64,000 bases of DNA from Hippopus hippopus (GCA_946811185.2 OX328096.1:47134252-47198251); one strand, 5' to 3'. Shown: positions 49,633 to 61,611, counted from the first letter of the stretch. Translations and numbers: made by a program. Notes: generated by a model not told the origin, from the sequence alone.

Positions 49633-49858
49633 TCCTTTACCAAAAAATCCCGAGGTTTAACGAACATGAAGAAAAGGCCTTTTTGAAAACATTGTGGAAA
49701 AAAAGAGAAAATGCTGGTGACCAGGATTTTCTCCTTTTCCAACGTTTTCTGCCTCTTCAAAGAAAAATCCCTCCATAATGAATTACATTCAGTTTCTAGT
49801 CCGCAAACCCTTTCAATTTGGACAAAATTTAAAAAATTCTCGTTTGGCAAAGAGTTAA
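49629..49858 (-). mobile_element. Group B MITE, minus copy
   Basis: TTAATCCTTTACCAAAAAATC to CGTTTGGCAAAGAGTTAA; hairpin at 49686-49745. It shares TTAA on both sides, with a B copy on the left and an A1 copy on the right. Confidence 0.75.
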
Positions 49859-49981
49859 CTCTTATCCTGCTATATAACTGAAATGAAACTTTTAAGCCGA
49901 TAGTACGTTCTGTGCAGTCTGATCTTGATCTACACTGTCCGCAAGAGGTCAGTGAGTTGCGCTTAGTAGCCTAAGGGTTAA
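49855..49981 (+). mobile_element. Group A1 MITE, left hairpin arm deleted
   Basis: TTAACTCTTATCCTGCTATA to GTAGCCTAAGGGTTAA. It jumps from CCGATAG straight to TACGTTCTGTGCAGTCTG, so one hairpin arm is missing. Confidence 0.75.
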
Positions 49982-50354
49982 ACTCAAAACACCGAAGGGT
50001 TCGAGTAAGAAAGGATACTTTAACATTGGCTATCGTGACAACAGGCTTCTCCCTCTTGGTGCAGTAAACTTCGGGTCACTAAATAATACGGATCGAATAA
50101 CGTTAGTAACCCTTCTCCCGTTTTGCGACGCCTTTTTGACGCCTCGTCGACGGACGTCTTCTGAAAACATGGTAAAAAATGGAGAAATAGTTCGAAATCA
50201 ACGATATCTCCATTTGTCAAATTGTTATCTCTCTGTATTTGGTTTATCTTTAATTTTTTTCTGCTCTCCTAACTCAAGAAATTCTTTTTTTTTTGAGCTC
50301 GCAAAATAGATTTCCACTGCTACAGAAGATGATTTTAGTTGTAGTATAGTATCA

Positions 50355-50432
50355 GGAAGCGGACGGTGTAGATCCAAGATCAGACTGCACGTTCTGTGCA
50401 GTCTGATCTTGATCTACGCCGTCCGCAAAAAC
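50355..50432. repeat. A-type hairpin with unclear ends
   Basis: GCGGACGGTGTAGATCCAAG through to CTTGATCTACGCCGTCCGC: arms of ~34 bp with compensatory GC changes. No TTAA terminus was identified. Confidence 0.7.
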
Positions 50433-50804
50433 TATTAAAGTCGCCATTGAGAACGGTAATTGACAATGACACAGTTAGTGGTGTTTTACGCCGCTCTCAA
50501 CCGTTTTTATCACTATGAGAACTCGCTAATATTTTTATGTTCTTGATTTCATCACTACTGGGCTAGGGCTTTGTAGAGCCTTGCCCAATGACATTTAGAC
50601 ACAATGAACCACGCCACTGGCTCGGATCAAAGCAGAATTTCTTGATTAGAAATACCTCTCTGTGTCAAGACACTAAAATTTTCTCTGAGCTTGCACTATC
50701 TTTTCTGTTGCTGTATCATAATTTTTAGACGTTTCATCAAGTAAAGCCGAATTGTAACAGCCATTAGTCATAATTAGTCATTTACAACATTATAGATAAA
50801 TGTG

Positions 50805-50950
50805 TATCAGCATTTTCTTCACTCAACATAATGTTTTCTATCCTTTCAAGGATATGTGACAACCCCGAAACACATTGGTCGTCTGCAAATATTACCAGGT
50901 TAGACCCATCAAAGACCTGTTTAAAATTTTATTGCATGGTAGAGTAAGAC
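50805..50950 (-). mobile_element. Group B MITE, right part
   Basis: ATCAGCATTTTCTTCACTCAA, TCCTTTCAAGGATATG and CATTGGTCGTCTGCAAATAT, ending GCATGGTAGAGTAA. Confidence 0.45.
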
Positions 50951-51313
50951 TGATTCGTAAATTATCCATGAGGGTAGGCGGCTTCATTTCACATGATCTT
51001 GATATCACGAAACGTTTAGCGAGTGAATTAGAACTCGAGCCTTTTCGAGCGATTAACCCCCGAAATATTTCAAATAATTACATCATATTAAATTTCGAGG
51101 TGAAAAATGTTAATCTATTTGAATCAAAAACATTTTTTTAAAAAAAAGTATCAATTTTCGCGGATATCAGTGTTACAGGAAAAAACTATGAATGAAATTG
51201 TTTAAGATATAGGCCTCAATTCATGATTTATGTTTTATTTTGCGCCTATCGTCATAGTAAATGTTACCCATTTTTTAACTCATTGTAACGATTTCGCTGT
51301 AAATGTCACTTTA

Positions 51314-51521
51314 AGCCTTTACCATGCACACAAGTCCGCGTTTTAACGACCCTGAAGTAGAATGCTTTTGAAAACATTGTGGGAAAAGGAGAAAATGCTG
51401 GTAACCAGCATTTTCTCCTTTTCCCACAGTGTTTTCAACCCTATTAAAGGCAAATCCCTTGGTATAAGCCTCATTTGTTATGTCGTATGCAAATGCTTTC
51501 AATTCCAACCAGTCTGAAATG
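51314..51521 (-). mobile_element. Group B MITE, minus copy
   Basis: TTAAGCCTTTACCATGCAC, very clean hairpin at 51370-51435, then CAATTCCAACCAGTCTGAAA. The far TIR is lost. Confidence 0.75.
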
Positions 51522-51539
51522 TAAAGAGACATATAAAAG

Positions 51540-51805
51540 GATCCATCCTCTGGTGAAAGGAGGTTTAATGCATCTCTGTGCTGCATTATAATAAACAAGT
51601 CAACACATAATTGTGGATCTATAAGAACCATTTTGTCATACAACCAACTAAATCCTTAGGTAGAATGGTCCTTGGGCATATAAAAAATTTACCAAAAGCA
51701 AAAGGTTTGGGCCAAGGTCAGCCTGCACGGATTGCGCAGGCTGGCCTGAGTCGATATGTTATGCAGATGCACCAAATTCCTATTTCACAAAACATGGCCC
51801 ATCAA
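51540..51805 (-). mobile_element. Group C MITE, diverged
   Basis: GATCCATCCTCTGGTGAAAG to ACAAAACATGGCCCAT, GC hairpin at about 51716-51746. Confidence 0.7.
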
Positions 51806-51810
51806 TTTCA

Positions 51811-52503
51811 AGCGCCTAAGGTAGGCAATTACGTAAATAACTCAGTCTGTAGCATTACTAGACAATGGTTTTAGTGGTCAACGATTCGAATTCCAAGAAT
51901 GGTAATTAACTTTTGTGATTTTTTCCCCTAATCAAGAGTAAATCATCCATTTTCCATGATTTATCCAATTTCTTCTCGAAACTATTTTGGTGTATAGGCA
52001 TAAATCCTATTTTACATAGCTTTATGGTATTAGACCCCTAATAGAAACAGCTATTTTCGCTATAATATTGTCCTACAAAATTTGCTACGATTGAAAATGA
52101 GTATTATTGTACTACTTTAACCGAGCCACTTTTTCCTTTTTTTCCTTCTTAGAATTATCATTTATAAATCTAAAACCACTATATTCTCATTACAAAGGGA
52201 GATAATAATTACCGCCATTTTCAAGAAACTAACAAAAGTATCAACAAATACTTTCAAGATAGACATAAAAGGAATTTCTGGTCGGTTAAAAATGTGCAAC
52301 AGTATTATATCAGAATAAATCCTTATTTATCAACTAACAAGAAATTTTATTCCATGTTGCACTAGAAGCGTTAGGGGTCTACTGCCTTAAATACAGGTAT
52401 GATACCTGACTATATATGAAAAATAATGACATAAGGAGGACTTGCTCGTTACGCGCAATTTTTTATTTTGAAGCCGCTAAACAATTACCCTTTCTAGCGC
52501 CTT
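51811..52503. mobile_element. Possible ~690 bp TIR element
   Basis: Left AAGCGCCTAAGGTAGGCAAT and right ATTACCCTTTCTAGCGCCTTT form an imperfect inverted pair. The interior is AT-rich with no frame of note. One copy only; weak. Confidence 0.3.
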
Positions 52504-52594
52504 TAATAGAGTTGAAAATGTCCAGCAAAGCCTAATTTTTACCACAATATTCTTTAAACCTTCCCTTTTACTATGATTTGTGTTCAAATTAATC

Positions 52595-52859
52595 TGGGCC
52601 ATGCTATGGCAAAAGGAGGCTTAAAGCATCTCTGTAAACCATTATACCAAGCAATCCATTACATACTTAAGGATCCGCAACACCCACTTTTTATAACAAC
52701 CGACTTGATCATGAGGTAGACTGGGTCCTTGGACATACAGAAAATTGACCAATAGCAAAAAGTTTCGACCCAGGTCAGCCTGCGCGGACCGCGCAGGCTG
52801 ACCTGAGTTGATACTTTTCTCAGATGCATGAAGCCCCCTTTTCACAGAGCATGGCTCAT
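52595..52859 (-). mobile_element. Group C MITE, full length
   Basis: TGGGCCATGCTATGGC to CACAGAGCATGGCTCAT; perfect GC hairpin at about 52772-52803. Confidence 0.85.
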
Positions 52860-53429
52860 ATAACAGTGAAAATATAGAAGTAATACTTGACAAATTGTTC
52901 TGCCTTACCGGTATAACAGTTAAAATGTATTTTCTCTCGTTCCTAGTAATCATCTGTTTCACTGTTTTAACTTCCACAGGCGTTGTGCATACCCTCTATC
53001 GTGGTTAATAGTCGTAATTGATAAAAATCCAACAGTAAAAATATAGAAAATGTGTAATTTGTATATCTACCAAGGCTAATGCTTACTTTTATATATAGAA
53101 ATGTTCGTGCATTTTCCATTTTTATAAAGCCAAATTCAATGAAGTTCTAATCCTTAAAAAAAGTAATATAAAAGATGAAAAATACCATAAAAAGTGTAAA
53201 TAATAATAATATCACACGTGCAATCTTAATTTAACACAAAACATTTCCGGATTAAGAAGAGATGTTCTTAATCCGTAGTAATCAATACATAATATCATTT
53301 TGGCACAATGGAGAATTTGAAGTATTTTTATAGACAATGATTTGAAGAGAAAATAAAACAAGCATTTGGCTCCTTTGTTTTCCCTTGCAAATGTCGAAAT
53401 AACCTAATGCATGGCGGAAATGAACCATA
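52860..53429. other. No gene seen
   Basis: Very AT-rich; no repeat family or reading frame recognised. Confidence 0.5.
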
Positions 53430-53692
53430 TATGTGCAGTACTCTGGCAAAAGGGGGCTTATATATCTCTGTGCTGCATTATACCAAGTAAGTAATCATAC
53501 AATTATGGATCAATAAAATCTATTTTTTTCCAATAACCAACTGAATCTTGAGTGGAATGTTACTTTGAAATGCAGACAATTTACACATAGCAAAAAGTTT
53601 CGACCCATGTCAGCCTGCACGAACTGCGCAGGCTGACATAGGTCGATTATTTTTGCAGATCCGTTAATTCTCCTCTTGACCGAGCGATAACC
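53430..53692 (-). mobile_element. Group C MITE
   Basis: TATGTGCAGTACTCTGGC to TCCTCTTGACCGAGCG; GC hairpin GTCAGCCTGCACGAACTGCG at about 53609-53638. Confidence 0.7.
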
Positions 53693-53799
53693 TCCTTTGA
53701 ATATGGGGAAAACAATACTTCTGTGGGAAAAAAAAAGGAATGATTGTGCACAAGTAAAATGAATTATGACGCAAACCCTTATTTGACCCTTCGACATAG

Positions 53800-54025
53800 T
53801 TAACCCTTTACCCGATAAGGCATTTCTATGGTATCTCTAACTGACCCTAAATAACAAGGATGAAGCAGTTTCTTATGTGTATATGACACCTTTTGATAGC
53901 ATAGAAAACATTGTGACAAAAGGTGAAATTGCTCGTCACGAGCAATTTCACCTTTTGCCACAATATTTTCCAAAGGCTCCTACAAGCAATGCGTAGAAAT
54001 GAGTATCTATGGAGTAGGGGGTTAA
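53800..54025 (+). mobile_element. Group B-related MITE with alternative hairpin
   Basis: TTAACCCTTTACCCGATAAG to GAGTAGGGGGTTAA. The hairpin is TTGTGACAAAAGGTGAAATT...AATTTCACCTTTTGCCACAA with GCTCGTCACGAGC in the loop (53910-53965), a different core inside B-type ends. Confidence 0.75.
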
Positions 54026-54171
54026 CTGTAAAACAATTGAAACATCCTCGTATCCCGATAGAAAACACTGCTTTTCAATTTTTTAAGTTATGTACAATCT
54101 TCATACTAAAAGAGACAAAGACATTAATTAGGTATATTCAAGCTGTTAAATAGACAAAGATATTCCGAGCT

Positions 54172-54284
54172 TTTTTTCTTTCAATCCTTCCTTCATTCCT
54201 CCCTCTCTACCTTCCTTTCCTTCCTCTCCGTCTGTCCTCTTGTCCGTCCGTCTATCTGTCTGTCTTTCTTCCTTTCTTTCCATA
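54172..54284 (+). repeat. Pyrimidine-rich microsatellite tract
   Basis: Mixed TTCC, GTCC, TCTG and TTTC repeats. Confidence 0.9.
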
Positions 54285-54669
54285 TGTATTTGCACGTGTG
54301 TAACAGAAAATAATAGTTTCACTTATTCAGTTATTTTGAATATTAAGATTGCTTCATTCTTTGATAGAAATGAATAACTTAGAATGTACTTATAACGAAA
54401 TACTGTCGTGAAAGGTTAATAACAGAAGCAATATTTATTCATATCAGACAATATAGTCTGATCATGGATCCAGTCTGTTCGGCTTGAAGTCGCTGAACAA
54501 CCTTTAGGTTGCTTTCTTTTTTCAGGATGAAAATTTATTCGGCCTACTTACGTAGGAACGTATTCAATGACTTAGAAACTGTACGTGGGTTTTGTCCTAT
54601 CAAGAAACAATACATGAATAGGCCGTCGTTTCATTCCAGTTACAGGCACCCTGTTCCGACTATCCCAGG

Positions 54670-54740
54670 AATATTTCGGACAATGTAGATCCAAGATCAG
54701 ACTGGACGTTTTGTGCAGTCTGATCTTGGATCTACAATGA
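54670..54740. repeat. A-type hairpin, ends unclear
   Basis: GATCCAAGATCAGACTGGAC and CAGTCTGATCTTGGATC pair across a GTTTTGTG loop. A weaker relative lies at 54970-55040. Confidence 0.65.
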
Positions 54741-55232
54741 TAAATCGCCAATGATACTGGTTATTTTACAGTGAGGTATCCAGTAAATAAAACGACAGTG
54801 TATAGTTGTTTGTTTTTCCTCACATATTCAGGTCATATGAACTTTGATTTCTTTCCTTTTCTTTTCGTTCATAAATACAAGTTAACCATTAATTTGTGGA
54901 ATAAATGACCTCTTTCAATCCACAGGAAAGCGGGGTGTAATACAGAATATTTAGAATATCTCACAAAACATAAGACAATGTCGATTCAAGATCAGACAGT
55001 ATGTTCTCTACGTATTGTGCAGTCTAATCTTGATCTACAGGGTCAGTAAATATCAACATCGACCATTTTAAGTTTGCTAAGAGTCATATTCAGGGAAGAA
55101 AGCTTATCAATTTGAACATAAATAATAAACATAACTGTCAGACGACAATTATGGCAGGCGGCAATTCCACCATGATAGGGATCGGTCCGTCTGCTGCTGA
55201 ACAAAGAAGAAACAATAAAATTCAAATGTCCA

Positions 55233-55456
55233 TTAACTCTTTACCAAACAATCCCTGGTTTTTACGACCCAGAGGAGCCTTCTGAAAACATTGTGGGAAA
55301 AAGAGAAAATACTGATAACCAGCATTTTCTTTTTTTCCCACAATGTTTTCTACTCTTCTAAAGTCAAGTTTCAATTTTTGAGTCACGTTTATTTTGTCGT
55401 CTGCGAATGCTTTCAATTTGGACAAGTCTAAAATTTTGTCGTTTGGTAAAGAGTTA
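55233..55456 (-). mobile_element. Group B MITE, full length
   Basis: TTAACTCTTTACCAAACAATC to CGTTTGGTAAAGAGTTAA; hairpin at 55285-55348. An open frame spans it, as in the copy at 5297. Confidence 0.82.
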
Positions 55457-55758
55457 AGTTATTCTATGTCTTGCTCTATTTCGTACTGATTTAAGACATG
55501 GAAATTTCAACCAGAGCATGATAACTTTAAATGAAATAGAAAACATGTATGATTTGGTATCGTTTTGCTTTGATCTTGTCATCATGAACTCTGCACATAG
55601 GTCTACAATCAAGCGGGACATGTATATCGCAGACATGATAGGACGTTTCGAGGCAGAAATTTGATTTATTCTGCTTGTGATTGTTGTCAGTGCTTTATCA
55701 GCTAAAGCTGTCAACACAATTTGTGAACATGTTGCTGAAGAACACTAAGTGGCAAGTC

Positions 55759-55761
<3 letters not shown>

Positions 55762-55817
<56 letters not shown>
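55762..55817 (+). repeat. GA microsatellite
   Basis: About 50 bp of uninterrupted GA, ending AAAGAGATC. Confidence 0.95.
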
Positions 55818-56071
55818 TCAGTAAACATGAATTACGCTGATAAAACTTACTGACCAGATTTCGGGAAGGAATCTTTTGAAATAAATTCATAAAAAGAGAT
55901 ACATGTTTACACTATGGAGAAGTAAGAAGCGTTTCAAATTGTACGTTATTTATGATGCTTTTCATGATTTTTATTAACATCTTGACTCCGTTCTTGATTT
56001 TATCATAATACGATACGCTGTTAAAATTGGCGCTTTTACTGCTGTTTCGTTGCTCTAGCTGACCATGTAAT

Positions 56072-56284
56072 TTAACTCTTTCCATACCATAGACAACACC
56101 AAAAGCTTTTGTGAACAGTGTAGATCAAGATCAGACTGCACAGAACGTGCAGTCTGATCTCTGATCTACACTGTCTACTTCTTAATTCTGGATTATGACT
56201 GAACTCTCTTTTGATCTTGCAGCGAAACAGTATCGGTAGCCTTTGAGAAAATGCTACTTATTTATTCAGTAATGAAAGAGTTAA
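56072..56284 (+). mobile_element. Group A4 MITE
   Basis: TTAACTCTTTCCATACCATAG to AGTAATGAAAGAGTTAA. The hairpin ACAGTGTAGATCAAGATCAG and complement at 56114-56172 is like A1, but the arms are new. Confidence 0.7.
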
Positions 56285-56466
56285 ATATTGATATCAGATT
56301 GTGCAGAACGTGCAGTCCGATCAGGATCAACCTTGTCCTATATGTAGCGAATGTTTCTTGCATAAGTCAGCCTTGAAATTATTGCAATGTCTGAGTCTTT
56401 TCCAGATTCAAACTGTGTCCATTTCAACTTGTGTAACGTTTTCCGGGTTCCAACCACTAACATAAT

Positions 56467-56729
56467 TGAGCCTTGCTCTGGCAAAAGGGAGCTTAATGCA
56501 TCTCCATAATACATTATACCATGCATATCACCATTTAATAATGTATTCATAAATTCCAGTTTGTCTAACCACTATATAAATATATAGGTAGAATGGTCCT
56601 TGGACATGCAGAAAATTTACAAAATGTAAAAAGTATCCATCCATGCCAGCCTGCGCAGTTCGCGCAGGCTGACATGGGTAGATACTTTTTGCAAATGCAT
56701 TAAGCCCCCTTTTCACAGAGCATGGCTTA
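56467..56729 (-). mobile_element. Group C MITE, full length
   Basis: TGAGCCTTGCTCTGGC to CACAGAGCATGGCTTAA; GC hairpin at about 56645-56678. Confidence 0.82.
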
Positions 56730-57068
56730 ATTATATTTGACATACTGTCCATTGATACAAATTAAGCTCGACTTCGGTCTTAGACCGGAAAGGATAACCA
56801 TGGGTTTTTTTTTTTCGGACAGTGTAGATCCAACAACAGGCTGCACAGATCGTGATTTTTTTTTCGCCAGAACAGTCTCAATAATGCTTACGTTTAAGCA
56901 AACTAAAAATGTCCTCCATAGATCTGTGGCTAATTTAAGGTGTCGATTAAAAAAAAAATGTTATCCGGGGTCTTTAGATTTTACCGCCCCGATCCTTTCA
57001 CAGTTTGAATCGGAGCGCCTTTGACGAAATTTCTGCAGAGTCGTAACATAGTAATTATAAAACCAGTG

Positions 57069-57226
57069 TTCGTTTTCACTTGGTCTTATTCTGAAGATTT
57101 TTCTAAATTAGAAAGTAACACAAATTCTGATTGGCTAAACATGGTTTAGCCAACCAGAGCATTTGTTACTTTCTTCATCTAGAATAAGACAAAGAATATT
57201 CTTAAGAGTGGTTGGTGAATACGGGA
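57069..57226. mobile_element. Group D MITE
   Basis: AAGTAACACAAATTCTGATTG through to GTGGTTGGTGAATACGGGAA; inner palindrome GGCTAAACATGGTTTAGCC. The left TIR is eroded. Confidence 0.7.
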
Positions 57227-57470
57227 ACAGGAAAGACACGACTGATAAAGTTGTCGCTGGGATATGACTGAAATTTTGTGAAAATCGTCAAACAACGGAA
57301 GTCAAACAAACGCAAAATTTATCATGTCATGAACCCCGCTTGTGCTGAACCCGGATTTATTTGCTCCTATGGACAGTGTAAATTAAGATCAAACTGCACG
57401 TTCTGGGCACTCTGATCTTGACATGCACTGTTCGCTTCTTTGTCAGAAATTCTGACAAAAAACGCATTTT

Positions 57471-57680
57471 AACCCTTAAAAAGCCTAAAAACCCAATGGA
57501 CATTTTCATTCTAGAATAAGTACCAGATAATAGCAATTTCAGGGGTGCCTTGTGTCTGTAGTGTTTCAGCAATGTGGACAAAGAAGATCAAATATCAGAC
57601 TGCACAATTTGTGCTGTCTGATCTTGATCTGTACTAGCCGCAAAGGTAACAATAGTCGTGAAAGACGCTTTATGGGTTAA
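57471..57680 (+). mobile_element. Group A2 MITE, full length
   Basis: TTAACCCTTAAAAAGCCTAA to GACGCTTTATGGGTTAA; hairpin AGATCAAATATCAGACTGCA and complement near 57585-57632. A separate decayed A-type hairpin precedes it at 57370-57430. Confidence 0.75.
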
Positions 57681-57689
57681 ACATGCGGA

Positions 57690-58160
57690 ACTTCTGCATC
57701 ACGTATGGTACTGATTGAGAAAAAGTCTGTTTCATTTATTTAACAACACAAGGTTTTATTATGAGAGAAAAAAGGAAATTCTATGTAAAAAAAAAAGCGG
57801 TGAGGTAATTCATGCGTAACGCAGCGGTTCACTTTGACCTGAGATGAATGTTGTCAGCTCTTTGTTTCATTTAGTGTTACAGAGTTGCATTATTGCATAA
57901 ACGCCCTTATAATACACACTATATAGTAAAAAGATTGACAGTTTAATTTCCGGAGCCCCTTTTGCCATATTTAGACGTAAAATAATTGCGATACATTAAA
58001 CATTGCCACTGTCATTGACAACGTAATACTGTCTGTGCGATACCAATCTTCTGAAATTGAAATAAAAAATCAGAAGATTTATGAAATCAAACAAAGCTGT
58101 TTCTTTTACCACCCCTCTACTGTGATAAACTGTTACATACTTCAGTATACTTGACTAATA
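57690..58160. other. No gene seen
   Basis: AT-rich; no family or frame recognised. Confidence 0.5.
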
Positions 58161-58173
58161 TTTTCCTTCAATC

Positions 58174-58377
58174 ATTTACTGCACAATACCGACTTTTAAC
58201 GACCCTGGGAAAGAAGCCTTTTGAAAACATTGTAGTAACCAGCATTTTCTCCTTTTCCCACAATGTTTTCTACCCTATAAAAGAAAAATTGCACCATTTG
58301 AGCCACACTGAAATTGTCGTCTGCAAATGCTTTCAAATTGGATAAGGCTAAAATTTTGTCGTCTGGTAAAAGGTTAA
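58174..58377 (-). mobile_element. Group B MITE, one hairpin arm deleted
   Basis: TTTACTGCACAATACCGAC to CGTCTGGTAAAAGGTTAA. Between AAAACATTGTAG and TAACCAGCATTTTCTCC the first hairpin arm is missing. Confidence 0.75.
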
Positions 58378-58465
58378 CTAAATGCAGAGATAGAACCAAC
58401 CGATGCAACAATATTGCCAGTTCAAATTGGAGAGGAGAAAAGTTGAAGCTTAAGGATTACGATCC

Positions 58466-58680
58466 CTAACTCATCGGTAAATATCGTGTAACATCGAGGT
58501 TTTCGTAAAGGCTATTCGGCCAATCTCGGCAGCTTCCGTCTTTCTATATGAGAGTTAGGGGCTGCAGACTCACTAACTCATCGGTAAATATCGCGTAACA
58601 TCGACGTTTTCGTAAAAGCTATTCGGCCAATCTCGGCAACTTCCGTCTTTTAATATGAGAGTTAATGACCGTAGACCTTA
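58466..58680 (+). repeat. Two tandem copies of a 107 bp unit
   Basis: CTAACTCATCGGTAAATATCG begins at 58466 and 58573. The copies differ at few positions and share TATTCGGCCAATCTCGGCA and CTTCCGTCTTT. No TIR. Confidence 0.9.
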
Positions 58681-58828
58681 AATGATCCAAATCGTATACA
58701 GCAGATTTAAGGTTAAATGCAAAATTCTAAACAGAAGGCTTATAGTTTAATGCGAAATGTATTTCGAAATTGATATTTTGTGTGGCGTGGTTAGTGTCCT
58801 CTCGATGCAAAAAATCCTCAAAAAGCAT

Positions 58829-59226
58829 TGAACTCTTTACCAAACGACAAAATTTTAGACTTGTCTAAATTGAAACGTTTTTTGCAGACCGACAAATTCA
58901 GAGCAGCTCAACTGATGGGATTCGTCCTTAAAGGGATATAAAACATTCTGGGAAAATATTTTCAAAAGGCTTCGTCCTTAGGGTCGCTAACCCTTTGGCT
59001 GCTAAGCGCGACTCATTGACCTTTTGCGGACAGTGAAGATCAAGATCAGACTGCACAGAACGTGCAGTCTGATCTTTGATCTACACTGTCCGATAAAGAC
59101 ATATTATCCAATAAAAAGATACCTTTGAAATAGCCAAAATTGGGTTCCTGCTATCGGCTTAAAAAATTTCCTTTTAGATATTTAGCAGGATAAGGGTTAA
59201 AACTTGGGATTGTTTGTTAAAGGGTT
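58829..59226 (+). mobile_element. Group B MITE split by a group A1 insertion
   Basis: AACTCTTTACCAAACGAC to CCTTAGGGTCGCTAA (58990), then A1, then AACTTGGGATTGTTTGTTAA and AGGGTTGAA. The uninterrupted consensus here reads GGGTCGTTAAAACTTGGG, so A1 used the internal TTAA. Confidence 0.85.
58987..59200 (-). mobile_element. Group A1 MITE nested in group B
   Basis: CTAACCCTTTGGCTGCTAAG to AGCAGGATAAGGGTTAA; near-perfect hairpin at 59029-59092. The left TTAA copy has mutated to CTAA. Confidence 0.88.
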
Positions 59227-60186
59227 GAATCCTCAAGAATACATGTAAGGTCTAGGAGTGCATCGATAAATGTTAATATCAATTACAAACCTGAGCGACA
59301 AAAATAAGCAATATTACCTCGTCTCTTTATATGTTGCCATAAACAACAATAATGTTTCAAAAGAAGATAGACGGCGTAAACGGTATTGGAATAATACTGG
59401 AACTTTGTAATAATTCAATTTAAAGAGAGACAATTAACCACACCAACATCGGTCGCTTTTCCTCCCTTGTTATCCATGTTGTTGAAAAGTGAAATTTATT
59501 TTCATTTTTCAAAGATTACATGTGAATCCAACTCATCGTTGGAAAAGTAGCAAATGTTGTATCTGAAAACGATTGTAGACTGTACTGTAATCGATTATAG
59601 GGTAACGAATAGAAAATATTCAATTACCAATTTGTACAAAAAAAGATACCCCCCCATCATACCCATTTGCTAATGTGTATATAAGCGCAGTGGGTATAGG
59701 CTAACGGTAGCAACCGTTGTATATTGGTGGTATAACTAGACCGCAAGCAGGCCCGCAGAGGACCGCAGAATGAACATGTCCAAATTTTTTACCAATCGAA
59801 AATTACTATTAATTCATTAGAGACTAATACAAAAAAGTAGTTCACAAGCCAGCTTATACAGCTGAAAAACGCTAAAACAGAGACGGATTGTGTTTTTTTC
59901 AACTGCTCCTGTTTGTTTGGAGTGTCGAGGATGTATTTAAACCCCAATAAAGTAATATCCCGATACCTAACAGGCTTTTATCACCTCATTTTATGCTTTT
60001 ACAAAGGCTCGATTATCCACGTTATCATTGCTAATGAGTTAGCCTGACATTATAGGTGACATTTTTATGGAACTGCTAGTGTTTTCACTGAAAATATTGT
60101 AGTCTACAAGGTTTTCAGCTTTTTACATCATGATAATAAAGTCTTCGAGCAATACCCGTGTCTTTTGATCTGACAGGTATTGAAAT
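59227..60186. other. No gene seen
   Basis: No known repeat family and no frame longer than about 60 codons. Confidence 0.5.
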
Positions 60187-60398
60187 TTAACCCTTTCGGC
60201 GACATAGGCGAAAACATTGACCTTTGCGGACAGCATAGACCATAATCAGACTGTACAGAACGTGCAGTCTGATTTTTGATCTATACTGTCCGCTTGTGTA
60301 GTCAAGCCTATACTATCAAAATCTTTGTAAGTTTCAATGGACTGTATTTAGAGCCGTCGAAAGAGGTCGAGTTTGTCTATTTGGCGCTGAAATGGTTA
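60187..60398 (+). mobile_element. Group A3 MITE, full length
   Basis: TTAACCCTTTCGGCGACATAG to TTGGCGCTGAAATGGTTAA; hairpin GACTGTACAGAACGTGCAGTC in the core (60248-60271). Confidence 0.75.
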
Positions 60399-60656
60399 AG
60401 CAATGCCCCAATTAGCATACACACACTACTTTTTCCTAGTCCAAGTAGTTGATAGCTTTTAAGATTACTTTGGGGGGAAAGGAGGGAATAGTCGTATCAA
60501 GCAACTTCTCCTTTACCCACAATAATATGAGAATCATTGCAGCCAACAACGATTTCCTGTCCTTTGTCAAAGTTCGATCTAGCATTAGTAATTCTGAATT
60601 CGTCTGTACAGTAAACACTAGTACTCTTCCATGACTTGTCGTATCTTATGAAGCCA

Positions 60657-60726
60657 TGTAATGTTCATTTATATTTATGTCGAGTTGAGTTATATTATGG
60701 TATATTATGTTGAACTGAACATTACA
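60657..60726. repeat. 70 bp foldback
   Basis: TGTAATGTTCA and TGAACATTACA bracket an AT-rich interior that also pairs partly (TATATT / AATATA type). Confidence 0.7.
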
Positions 60727-60837
60727 TTACTGTGACATCTTGAAATTTGACCTGTTCTTGGCCAGGGTAACAAGTAATGACTGAGCAAAAATAATGTTCT
60801 AGAATTATCTGAGGACCCGACCCTGTACGTGTGTTGC

Positions 60838-61019
60838 GCTGATCTACTATACCAAGCAAGTCATCACCTAATTCTTGGTCCATAAAATCCATTTTTGTCA
60901 AACAACTGACTGAATCAAGAGGTACACTGGTCCAAATTTCGGCCTAGGTCTGCGCAGGCTGATCTCTGTCGATACTTTTTGCAGATGCATTAAGTCATCT
61001 TTTCAAAGAGCATGGCGTA
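60838..61019 (-). mobile_element. Group C MITE, left end lost
   Basis: TATACCAAGCAAGTCATCACC to AAAGAGCATGGCGTAA; the first GC hairpin arm is deleted. Confidence 0.65.
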
Positions 61020-61611
61020 ATTATGGATCAGGGTACATTAATGTTCACTATGCTTATTCTATGCCGTTTGATGTTGCTTCACAGTGTTTGCAACAACAGC
61101 TAGAATGGCAGTGTGGACCGTGACGGTTTATGTTGTCATACAGTGACCATGACGCAAACAGTTATCCCCTCCCTTACACTGACCTCTTTCTTACAAAAAT
61201 GGGATCACATTCTTGAAAGGGCACCTGGTTGCAGGATACTGAAAACCCTTTCCACACTGTATCATGTACAAAAGGAGGAGTCCGCAATTAAGTATCAATT
61301 ACCTTGGTAGTGTCGGGTTTCTTGGCCAGTGTTGTTGACGTGCATTTAGGTCAAACTTTGATTTTGACTTCCATGGCCGTATAAAGTCTCTTCTCTTGTT
61401 TAATTAGGTATACAGGAATTTTTTATAGAGGATTTTTTCAGACTAACCTATCGAGTAAATTTGATGAACAAAAAGATAACATTGGTCAATAAGGATTACG
61501 TTAAGCATGTTAAACTAGATATAAATAAACAATTGACGCCTTTTGACAGGCAAACATAACAAGTGTGACTGTGTAAAACATGGTTATGCTGGCTGCTTAA
61601 TTCAAAGACAA
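61020..61611. other. No gene seen
   Basis: A 65-codon plus frame at 61113-61310 has no recognisable domain. Confidence 0.5.
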
